From assembly GCA_036704125.1 (NCBI GenBank), contig DATNQI010000017.1:29029-93028 (forward strand): DNA of 64,000 nucleotides, read 5' to 3'. This document shows, in pieces, positions 57,490 to 64,000 of this stretch. The notes under the pieces were generated by a model that was given only the letters and a program-made list of their open reading frames with translations, made no database searches and was not told the origin of the DNA. The translations under genes and the position numbers were made by a program. Positions within the stretch are counted from its first letter, which is position 1; each line of letters begins with the position of its first letter. This DNA comes from Pantanalinema sp. GTDB lineage: Bacteria > Cyanobacteriota > Sericytochromatia > S15B-MN24 > UBA4093.

Positions 57490-58125
57490 ATGAAAGTCAA
57501 AATCGATCTCGAAAATCTCGCCTGTGATCTGATGGACGTCGACCTGGTCGAGCTCAGCATGCTGCACGACGCGCTGGCGACCTACGTGGAGACCCTCTAC
57601 CCCGAGGTGGCCGCGGCCCTCCAGGAGGGCACGCCGCTCGACGACGCCCTCGAGGGGGTCGACGAATCCGACGCCTTCAAGGTGCGGACGATCGTCGAGC
57701 GGCTCTACGACAAGCTGGACCGCCCCCTCGGCATCCTCGAGGAGGAGACGGAGCGGCAGGCGGTCATGGAGGTGGGCGATCGCGTCCGGATCCTGCTCGA
57801 CAGCGCGGACGAGGCCACCATGCTGCACGAGGCGGCCCGCGAGCTCGGCGACCAGGTCGGCCGGGCGCTCGAGGCGAGCGACATCCCCTATCCCGACGCC
57901 GAGGGCCTGGTGCGCGAGTTCGCCAGCTGGTTCGATCCGGACGACATCCCCGAGTACCCGTACTTCATCGAGATGGAGGTCGCCGACGCCCGGATCATCG
58001 CGCAGCTGGCCGAGCGGGTGAACGCGCACCAGCCCACCGACAAGATGGCGCAGCTGCTCAAGGTGATGCAGGCTGCCTCCGAAGCCGACGGCGACGACGG
58101 CGAAGACGCCGACGAAGCGGAGTAG
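57490..58125 (+). CDS. Acidic protein of unknown function
   Basis: This 211-residue protein is very acidic and mostly helical, with no signal peptide, membrane segment or recognisable motif. A helix-rich middle (EADSIP-like EASDIPYPDAEGLVREFASWFD) and an Asp/Glu-rich C-terminus (GDDGEDADEAE) are visible. The GAAAGGA lies 13 bases before the ATG, a little far. It is divergent from the Clp gene and is followed 27 bases on by the RibD-like gene. I do not recognise it. Confidence 0.65.
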   Translation: MKVKIDLENLACDLMDVDLVELSMLHDALATYVETLYPEVAAALQEGTPLDDALEGVDESDAFKVRTIVERLYDKLDRPLGILEEETERQAVMEVGDRVRILLDSADEATMLHEAARELGDQVGRALEASDIPYPDAEGLVREFASWFDPDDIPEYPYFIEMEVADARIIAQLAERVNAHQPTDKMAQLLKVMQAASEADGDDGEDADEAE

Positions 58126-58152
58126 GCCCTGCTGCGCCGCCTGATCGATCGG

Positions 58153-58935
58153 GTGTCGGGGGAGGCCCCGGGCGACGTGACGCTCGAGGCGGCCTTCGCC
58201 GACCTTGCGCTGCCTGTAGGGGTGGGCGATCGCCCCTACACCTTCGTCAACATGATAACGACCCTCGACGGCAAGGCGGTGGTGGGCGGCGCGGGCACGA
58301 CCTGGACCGTGGGCAGCGACACCGATCATGCGCTCTTCAAGTGGCTGCGCCGCTCGTGCGACGCGGTCCTCTCGGGGGCCTCGAGCCTCACGGCCGACGA
58401 GATGCCCTACCCACGCGTCAGCGAGACCGAGCGCGAGCGGCGCGTGGCCGCGGGCCTGCGGCCGGTGCCGCTGTGGGTCGTTGTGAGCGGGCGCGCCAAC
58501 GTGCCGCCCACCCTGCGCCTCTTGAAAGAAGGCGGCGAGGACGTCCTGGTGGTGGTGAGCGCTTCGGCGCCGCGGGACCGGGTCGCCGCCCTTGAAGCGG
58601 TCGTGCCGGTGCTCCGGCTCGGCGCGTCGTCGGTACCTGTGGGGGCGCTCGTGCGGAAGTTGCGTGAGGAATACGGGGTGCGCCGCCTCTACTGCATCGG
58701 CGGGCCCACCCTCAACGCCGCCATGCTCGCCGACGGCGTCCTCGACGAGCTGTTCATGACGCTCGCCCCCAAGATCCAGGGAGGGCGGGGGATGACGACC
58801 ATGATCGAGGGCGACGCCCGTCCCCCCGAGGCCCTCAAGACGGCCAAGCTACTTTCGGCCTACCAGGAGGAAGACGAGCTCTTCATGCGCTACGCACTGA
58901 GCGAGGCGGCAAAGCGGCTTCGTTCGACCCCTTGA
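58153..58935 (+). CDS. RibD C-terminal (reductase-type) domain protein
   Basis: This 260-residue protein is a stand-alone dihydrofolate-reductase-fold domain of the RibD C-terminal family: RPYTFVNMITTLDGKAVV, GSDTDHALFKWLRRSCDAVL, RRLYCIGGPTLNAAML and DELFMTLAPKIQGGRG. In riboflavin synthesis this domain reduces the ribosylamino-pyrimidine; stand-alone homologues may have other substrates. The start given is the GTG at 58153. Seven in-frame codons separate it from a CTG pair (58129 and 58132) that follows the previous gene's stop and could be the true start. It is probably cotranscribed with the acidic protein gene. Confidence 0.85.
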   Translation: MSGEAPGDVTLEAAFADLALPVGVGDRPYTFVNMITTLDGKAVVGGAGTTWTVGSDTDHALFKWLRRSCDAVLSGASSLTADEMPYPRVSETERERRVAAGLRPVPLWVVVSGRANVPPTLRLLKEGGEDVLVVVSASAPRDRVAALEAVVPVLRLGASSVPVGALVRKLREEYGVRRLYCIGGPTLNAAMLADGVLDELFMTLAPKIQGGRGMTTMIEGDARPPEALKTAKLLSAYQEEDELFMRYALSEAAKRLRSTP

Positions 58936-58967
58936 TGTGCGATGCCCCCGCAAGTGCGGATCGATAA

Positions 58968-59007
58968 GACGGCCAGCAGGGCTTCAAACTGCTGGCCGTC
59001 TTTCTTT
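58968..59007 (+). terminator. Intrinsic terminator after the RibD-like gene
   Basis: GACGGCCAGCAG (58968-58979) pairs with CTGCTGGCCGTC (58989-59000), followed by TTTCTTTG. Confidence 0.85.
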
Positions 59008-59031
59008 GCTACAGGTGCTGCGAGGGATGGC

Positions 59032-59325
59032 TCAACGGCCATGTCCCCTATAGGTTTGAGGATTCGCCCACCAGCCAGGATTGGACATGTTGCGGTAGGT
59101 GTTCGGCGAGTTCCAGAAAGACCGGTCCCCCATCCCCAGGTGAACCTTTTGCGGTTGCTGTTGCTGTTGGGCGGCGCGGGCCTTCAAGACGTTCAGGAGC
59201 AACTCATCCTGCGTCATCTTGGGCGCCTGAGGCTTCTTCTCGGGGACCTGCTTGGCCTGGTTCTGCTGGGCCTTCGGCTTGGCCGAGGCGATCGCGGCGC
59301 TCTGCTTCTGTGTGATGCCAAACAT
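59032..59325 (-). CDS. Small Gln-rich hypothetical protein
   Basis: This 97-residue protein is basic and low in hydrophobic residues. It begins MFGITQKQSAAIASAKPKAQ, has a QQQQQ run and ends with aromatic and Asn-rich sequence (SFWNSPNTYRNMSNPGWWAN). It is probably disordered. AGGGGGA lies before the ATG at 59325. There is no signal peptide or known domain. Confidence 0.55.
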   Translation of the reverse strand: MFGITQKQSAAIASAKPKAQQNQAKQVPEKKPQAPKMTQDELLLNVLKARAAQQQQQPQKVHLGMGDRSFWNSPNTYRNMSNPGWWANPQTYRGHGR

Positions 59326-59465
59326 GGTGTCCCCCTATCAACGTCGAACCGAAACCCACTACCAGGTTATCCGGTTCAGCCGGCAAACACATTCTTAACA
59401 ACCGGAAAGCGTTAGGTAAAGATATCGTTGCGGGCTCACCTCTGGGCCGGAATACTCAGGTGGCC

Positions 59466-59963
59466 TCAGCCTAGTTGCTTGCGCTTTTCACGCGCAATCA
59501 ACCACTCGGCCACTGCCAGGTTGATACCCCAGCCTGCTGCCATAAAGAGGGTTCTTGCCGACTCACCATGGATACTCGGGAACATGAACCAAGGGATGTG
59601 GGTAAAGACCTGAGTACCGGCGCCAAGGCCCAGGGCGTAGCTGCGGATCATCCAGGCACGGTGGTGAGAGATATTGCGCTTCCGAATTGCAGCGTGGCCG
59701 AGAACGATGAACCATGCCATGGCCGCACCTACCAGAAGCCGGATGACATTCAGGCTCAGACTGTCAAATTTGGCGACTCCCTCAGGTTTTGCAATCGGAT
59801 AGATCAGAGTCATCCAGATCCCTGATAGCGCCACGACTAATCCGGAAAAGACGAGTACCTTTCCGACCACGCGGTGCCACTTGGGCTTGCGGCTGAGGAT
59901 GCCGGGAGAGAATTGAAATGCTCCCAGGACGGAATAGATCAGGGAGCAGATGATGTGCCGCAC
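59466..59963 (-). CDS. DUF2306 membrane protein, N-terminally short
   Basis: This 165-residue membrane protein has four hydrophobic segments and the DUF2306 pattern (LGAFQFSPGI, KWHRVVGKVLVFSGL, HRAWMIRSYALGLGAGTQV, GWGINLAVAEWL). DUF2306 proteins are usually 200 or more residues, and the typical N-terminal helix is missing. The frame is open upstream, coding IPVVRH-like sequence that also resembles the family, up to the stop of the porin gene at 60051, but no start codon lies in it. The gene is probably truncated at its 5' end by a rearrangement and may be non-functional. Confidence 0.7.
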   Translation of the reverse strand: MRHIICSLIYSVLGAFQFSPGILSRKPKWHRVVGKVLVFSGLVVALSGIWMTLIYPIAKPEGVAKFDSLSLNVIRLLVGAAMAWFIVLGHAAIRKRNISHHRAWMIRSYALGLGAGTQVFTHIPWFMFPSIHGESARTLFMAAGWGINLAVAEWLIAREKRKQLG

Positions 59964-60050
59964 GACTGGAATCGGGGCCGCATGAGGGTGTGAATCCGGC
60001 GGGTCCCTTGTCGCAGCCTCGGCTTCGCTGGCACGATCGGGGTCTGGTCC

Positions 60051-61619
60051 TCAATACCGGAAGGTCGCGCCGACAAAGCCGTAGCTGCCCGAGGGCCGGT
60101 TCAGGCGATTGAGCATGTCGCCGGCGCTGAAGTGCTCATAAGTGCAGTGCAGGCTCAGATGCTCGAGCGCCGACCATGCCCCGACGACGCGGAGCAGGCC
60201 GCCGATCTCGTGGCCCGGGAGGCTTTGGGTGCCCGGATAGGCGCGCATCAGGCCGCCATAGGCTGCATCGTCCTCGTTGAGCCGCCGTGCGAAGCCGTAT
60301 TCGATCATGAGATTGGTCGTCGGCGTCGGCGAGACGGATATTCCCGGCGCTATCAGCAGCAGGTTGCTAGCGCTTAGAAACAGACCTTCGCTAAGATAGT
60401 TGGAGCTGGCGTAGAGCTGATTGAACCCCTTCAGGGTCCCGGTTCCGTAAGCACCGCCGCCTGAGGCGACGTCGATATGGGCCCCGAGTCGAGGCTTCCA
60501 ACCCTGCTCGGACAGCGCCAGGCTCTGGACGGCGAACAGTCCCCAGGCGTCGATGTCGCGGTCAATGTGTTGGCCGGTCTGGCGCGCAAGCGTCCAGTCG
60601 AAGTTCAGATCGCCCCCCCGACCCCACAGGCGCACGCCGTAGGTGTCGCGCCTTTCGAGTCCTGTGCGGTCGCCAGAGCGGAAGGAGGGGTTCTGGCTGT
60701 GGAACCAAAACGGGTCCAGGTAGATGTTGGGCTCCATGCCGGGCGAGACGATCAGGCTGGCGTTGAGCCCCTGTAGGCGCTCTGCATGGTCGATCGCTTC
60801 GTCGAAGGCCCCTCGCCCCAGGCGTGTGCCCCGCATGTCAAACGCGCCGAGACGATATCTCGACCCGTGGACAGAGAGGCGCACGCCATTCCAAGTTCGG
60901 TGTATGTTGGGACCGTCGGCGACGCTCACCAGCTGCCGTGGGCCGTCGGCGAACTCCTGACGTCCGGCCATGGCGCCCACCAGGATTGAACCGACGTACC
61001 TGCGGGCGTCGATGAATAGCTGCTGCAGTGAGGTGTCGTTCTGGAAGTTGGCGGTGGCGGCGCTGCGGCGGCCTGCAACCTGGCCGATACCAATCTCGCT
61101 ATAGACGCGAAGGTTGGGGTTGATCCGAAGATCCGCGCCGAGAATGTCGCGGAATAGGCCCTGCTGATAGTCATTGTCGCTGCTCAGTTGCCCGTTGTCA
61201 TAGGTGACGTAGCGCAGGCGGGTTTCGGCGCTCAGGGTTAGGGAGGCCTCGCCACCGAGCGGCATGGCCTTGGACGAAGGCGCGGTGCCAGCCGCGCGCA
61301 TGCTCGTCCAGTCCTCTGCCCAGCGACTGACAAACCGGCTCTTCCATTCCGCAGGCCCCCATCCGGTGGCGTTTTGGGGATAGGGATCGGCGAAGGGCGG
61401 GGCGGCAGCGCCTGGTATCGTGGCTTCCGTATGCTTGGCGCTCGCCGTCTCGTCTGACGTGACCGGCGTCGAGGCCTGGGCAACGTCGGTCCAAGCTAAC
61501 ATGCAGATGACACTTGCGCCACTCACGTAAGCCCTCGCCAAGGTTTGCCACCAAGGCTTCTGGTTTGCCATCGATAGCTTCAAGTTTGCGTGGGGATCGC
61601 GGTGCCCGGCTCGCGTCAT
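60051..61619 (-). CDS. Alginate-export-type outer-membrane porin
   Basis: This 522-residue protein has a hydrophobic N-terminus (YVSGASVICMLAWTDVAQA) and a long beta-barrel domain similar to AlgE-family alginate_exp porins (AGRQEFADGPRQL, NGVRLSVHGSRYRLGAFDMRGTRLG, DTYGVRLWGRGGDLNFDWTL), ending GFVGATFRY. In the family some members export polysaccharide, while others are general porins. The ATG at 61619 overlaps the stop of the drug-exporter gene (ATGA), so it is coupled to it. An alternative Met at 61571 starts just before the signal segment. Confidence 0.8.
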   Translation of the reverse strand: MTRAGHRDPHANLKLSMANQKPWWQTLARAYVSGASVICMLAWTDVAQASTPVTSDETASAKHTEATIPGAAAPPFADPYPQNATGWGPAEWKSRFVSRWAEDWTSMRAAGTAPSSKAMPLGGEASLTLSAETRLRYVTYDNGQLSSDNDYQQGLFRDILGADLRINPNLRVYSEIGIGQVAGRRSAATANFQNDTSLQQLFIDARRYVGSILVGAMAGRQEFADGPRQLVSVADGPNIHRTWNGVRLSVHGSRYRLGAFDMRGTRLGRGAFDEAIDHAERLQGLNASLIVSPGMEPNIYLDPFWFHSQNPSFRSGDRTGLERRDTYGVRLWGRGGDLNFDWTLARQTGQHIDRDIDAWGLFAVQSLALSEQGWKPRLGAHIDVASGGGAYGTGTLKGFNQLYASSNYLSEGLFLSASNLLLIAPGISVSPTPTTNLMIEYGFARRLNEDDAAYGGLMRAYPGTQSLPGHEIGGLLRVVGAWSALEHLSLHCTYEHFSAGDMLNRLNRPSGSYGFVGATFRY

Positions 61620-63073
61620 GACGCGTCTGCGCTGGGCGACTGGCGGGTTGCGTGCGCACGGCTTCCAACCGCGATGGCGAGCGCGACGGTAATCAGGGTC
61701 GCCGCGACTGCGAACGTGAAGCGCATACCGGTGGCGACGGCGTCAAGACCGGCGGCGGTGATGTCGTTTGCCCCTGATGAGAGCGCGAACGCTGCACCCA
61801 TGACAGATGCGCCGGTGATAAGCCCGAGATTGCGCGACAGGTTGAGCATGCCGGAGATGACGCCCCGCTGGTTTTGGCGGATATCGGTCATGACGGCGGT
61901 GTTGTTGGCTGTCTGGAATAGCGCATAGCCGGCGGTGATGACGACGATGGGGGCCAAGTAGCCGGCGATGCCGAACGTCGCCGGCAGAATCGAGAGAATG
62001 AAGGAAGCGCCCACTATCCCGATGAGCCCGGCGATGGTCATGCGCGGTGCACCGAAACGGTCCACGATACGACCGGCCGGCACACCGCTCAGCGCGGCGA
62101 CGAGCGGCCCGACCGACAAGGCGAGTCCGACGGCAGTCGTGTCGAGTCCGAGTGCGCGCGAGAGGTAGAACGGCCCAACCACCAGCGTCGCCATTATCAC
62201 CGTCGACACGAGCGCGCTCATCGTGAGGCCCGCGCTCAGCCTTGGATCGTGAAACATCGCCAATCGTAGCAAGGGAGAAGCTGCTCTCGCCTCGGCGTGC
62301 ACGAAGAGGCTGACTCCGAATGCAGCCGCCAACAGCAGAGCGATGTTGAGCGGACCGAAATGGCCACGCCCCATCGTCATGGCGAGCGCATAAGCCGAAA
62401 GCGTCAGGGCAAGCAGCAGCATCCCCACGAGGTCAAAGCCGACCCGATCCGTCTTCGATTCCTGGCGATCAACGGGCAGGTAGCGATGCGCGAGAACCAG
62501 CGTCATGATGCCCAGCGGTACGTTGACGAGGAAGATGGCTGGCCAACCGAATCCGGCGATCAGGACGCCGCCGAGCGAAGGGCCGAGCGCGGTGCCGATG
62601 GCGGACATCGTTCCAAGTAGCCCCATGGCGCTACCTGTCTTTTCCTTCGGTACCGTCTCACCGACAAAGGCCATGGTGAGGCTCATCATGACGGCCGCAC
62701 CCAACCCCTGTACCGCCCGAGCGACTATCAGGAACCGGAGCGTTGGCGCGACGCCGCAGATGAGCGAGGCCGCCGTGAACAGGAAGATGCCGGCCAGTAG
62801 CAGCCGTCGGCGGCCGGTGAGGTCACCGAGCCGTCCGACGCTCACGATGACGGTGGTGATGGCGAGGAGATAGGCGATGACGATCCACTGGACCTCCTGG
62901 AAGGTGGCGCCGAACGCGTGGGCCAACGTGGGCAACCCCACATTGGCGATGCTGGTGCCGAGCGACGGCAGCAGCATGGACAACGAAAGGCTCGCCACAG
63001 CCTTCCATGCCGAAGACGCGTGTTGCGCACCGCCGGTTGCTGCGTCCTCTCTGGCTTTCATGATCGGTTTCAA
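61616..63073 (-). CDS. DHA2-type MFS drug exporter
   Basis: This 485-residue protein has 14 predicted membrane helices and the MFS motifs of the DHA2 (EmrB/QacA) group (GRLGDLTGRRRLLLAG, ALGPSLGGVLI). It should export hydrophobic drugs by proton antiport. The start is TTG at 63073, with AAGGAG six bases upstream. It forms an operon with the porin gene, which could be its outer-membrane partner. A LysR regulator is divergent. Confidence 0.88.
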   Translation of the reverse strand: MKPIMKAREDAATGGAQHASSAWKAVASLSLSMLLPSLGTSIANVGLPTLAHAFGATFQEVQWIVIAYLLAITTVIVSVGRLGDLTGRRRLLLAGIFLFTAASLICGVAPTLRFLIVARAVQGLGAAVMMSLTMAFVGETVPKEKTGSAMGLLGTMSAIGTALGPSLGGVLIAGFGWPAIFLVNVPLGIMTLVLAHRYLPVDRQESKTDRVGFDLVGMLLLALTLSAYALAMTMGRGHFGPLNIALLLAAAFGVSLFVHAEARAASPLLRLAMFHDPRLSAGLTMSALVSTVIMATLVVGPFYLSRALGLDTTAVGLALSVGPLVAALSGVPAGRIVDRFGAPRMTIAGLIGIVGASFILSILPATFGIAGYLAPIVVITAGYALFQTANNTAVMTDIRQNQRGVISGMLNLSRNLGLITGASVMGAAFALSSGANDITAAGLDAVATGMRFTFAVAATLITVALAIAVGSRAHATRQSPSADAS

Positions 63074-63215
63074 GACGAACTCCTTCGCTATGCGACACCC
63101 GAAACGTAGCTGTCACAAGCGTACTCAGGTGCCGGACATGGCGGAAGGCGCACGACGTTCACTTTATCCATGCGCCTGACGCCATGTCGCATCCCATCCG
63201 TGCTAGGATCGGCGC

Positions 63216-64000
63216 ATGTCGACTCCCGATCTCAACTTGCTGATCCCCCTCGATGTGCTCCTCGCGGAAGGCAACGTCGCGCGCGCAGCCCAACGGTTAA
63301 GGCTGAGTCCGTCTGCGATGAGCCGGGCGCTGGCGCGACTGCGCAAGACGACGGGCGACCCGCTATTGGTCAGGGCCGGACGTGGTCTCGTTCCTACACC
63401 ACGGGCGCTCGAACTCCGCGAGCGGGTCAGTCACCTCGTGCGGGACGCAGAAGCACTACTTCGCCCTGCGGAGAAGCTCAACCTCGAGCAGCTCGTCCGA
63501 ACGTTCACGCTGAGGACCAGCGACGGTTTCGTGGAAAACTACGGCTCGGCCCTGATTGCGCGCGTCAACGAGGAGGCACCCGGCGTGCGGCTGCGCTTCG
63601 TGCAGAAATTGAACAAAGACAGCGCGTTGCTTCGCGATGGAACCGTCGATCTGGAAATTGGCGTCGTAGGGGAGACGACGGGTCCGGAAGTGCGTGCGCG
63701 CGCACTGTATCGTGACCGTTTCATTGGCGTCGTGCGAATGGGGCACTCGATGAGCCAGGACGATATCACGCCCGCCCTTTATGCATCCGGCCGGCACATT
63801 AGCGTTTCGCGGAGGGGGCTCGACACGGGACCGATTGATGAAGCCTTGAAGCCGTTCGGACTGGAACGGGAAATCGTCACGATCGTCGGTGGTTTTTCAA
63901 CCGCGCTGGCTCTGGCTCGGGCCTCCGACCTGATCGCCACTGTTCCCGAACGACACACCGGAAACCTACGCACTGGAATGCATAGTTTTCCCCTTCCGGT
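63216..64000 (+). CDS. LysR-family regulator, cut by the window end
   Basis: The ATG at 63216 opens a frame of 261 codons that is still open at the window end. An N-terminal helix-turn-helix (AEGNVARAAQRLRLSPSAMS, RALARLRKTTGDPLLVR) and the first part of the LysR substrate-binding domain (GVVGETTGPEVRARALYRDRF) are visible. It is divergent from the exporter and probably regulates it through the 142-base gap. The C-terminus is missing here. Confidence 0.9.
   Translation, partial: MSTPDLNLLIPLDVLLAEGNVARAAQRLRLSPSAMSRALARLRKTTGDPLLVRAGRGLVPTPRALELRERVSHLVRDAEALLRPAEKLNLEQLVRTFTLRTSDGFVENYGSALIARVNEEAPGVRLRFVQKLNKDSALLRDGTVDLEIGVVGETTGPEVRARALYRDRFIGVVRMGHSMSQDDITPALYASGRHISVSRRGLDTGPIDEALKPFGLEREIVTIVGGFSTALALARASDLIATVPERHTGNLRTGMHSFPLP

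Overview
The window is a 64 kb, GC-rich bacterial chromosome segment with about 60 protein genes, no RNA genes and no CRISPR array that I could find. The octamer GCGATCGC (the HIP1 motif of cyanobacterial genomes) recurs throughout the housekeeping parts. A DUF3370 lipoprotein, a family otherwise typical of cyanobacteria, lies at 31.5-32.9 kb, and a protein built like chlorophyll synthase but with degraded active-site motifs lies at 12.7 kb. Together these point to a cyanobacterial-lineage bacterium, possibly one of the non-photosynthetic sister groups (Sericytochromatia and relatives). This placement is inference. Signal peptides, lipoproteins and two probable outer-membrane proteins fit a two-membrane cell.

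Layout. 0-18 kb is mostly core: an HspR-like repressor, a DUF4139 protein, a TPR protein, polA-rsmI, cheV, a propeller lipoprotein, an HNH nuclease, hemB-glmS, a UbiA/ChlG-like membrane protein, a lytic transglycosylase, small proteins (BON, DUF896, DksA/TraR-like and an unnamed 53-residue protein), ychF and yebC. 18-33 kb is more accessory: a serine hydrolase, a TetR/oxidoreductase pair with a clear double operator, an NADPH module (icd, pntAA, pntAB, pntB), an M23 peptidase, an orphan nucleotidyltransferase with a lost catalytic Asp, a Vat-type acetyltransferase, a flavin monooxygenase, a YdcZ pair, a cupin and the DUF3370 protein. 33-46 kb holds a CuNiR-like multicopper protein behind an AT-rich stretch, two related orphan histidine kinases, a DEAD-box helicase, an anSME-like radical SAM enzyme with DUF202, and a tight operon of kinase, 4-TM protein, acyl carrier protein, B12/radical SAM enzyme and acyl ligase. 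46-59 kb returns to core-like genes: NHL lipoprotein, thiolase, M13 peptidase, HD-GYP protein, apt, a phosphodiester glycosidase, a discoidin-like protein, a ClpE/ClpC-type unfoldase and a RibD-reductase homologue.

59.4-64 kb looks imported. It has no HIP1 octamer that I could find and carries a DUF2306 gene with a missing N-terminus, an alginate-export-type porin coupled to a DHA2 drug exporter, and a divergent LysR regulator cut by the window end. Other stretches where I saw no HIP1 are about 18.0-21.7, 25.0-30.6 and 33.0-37.6 kb.

The best candidate for an undescribed system is the 41.4-46.3 kb operon. An acyl ligase could load a fatty acid onto the ACP, a cobalamin radical SAM enzyme could modify the carrier-bound chain, and a membrane protein and a sensor kinase accompany them.
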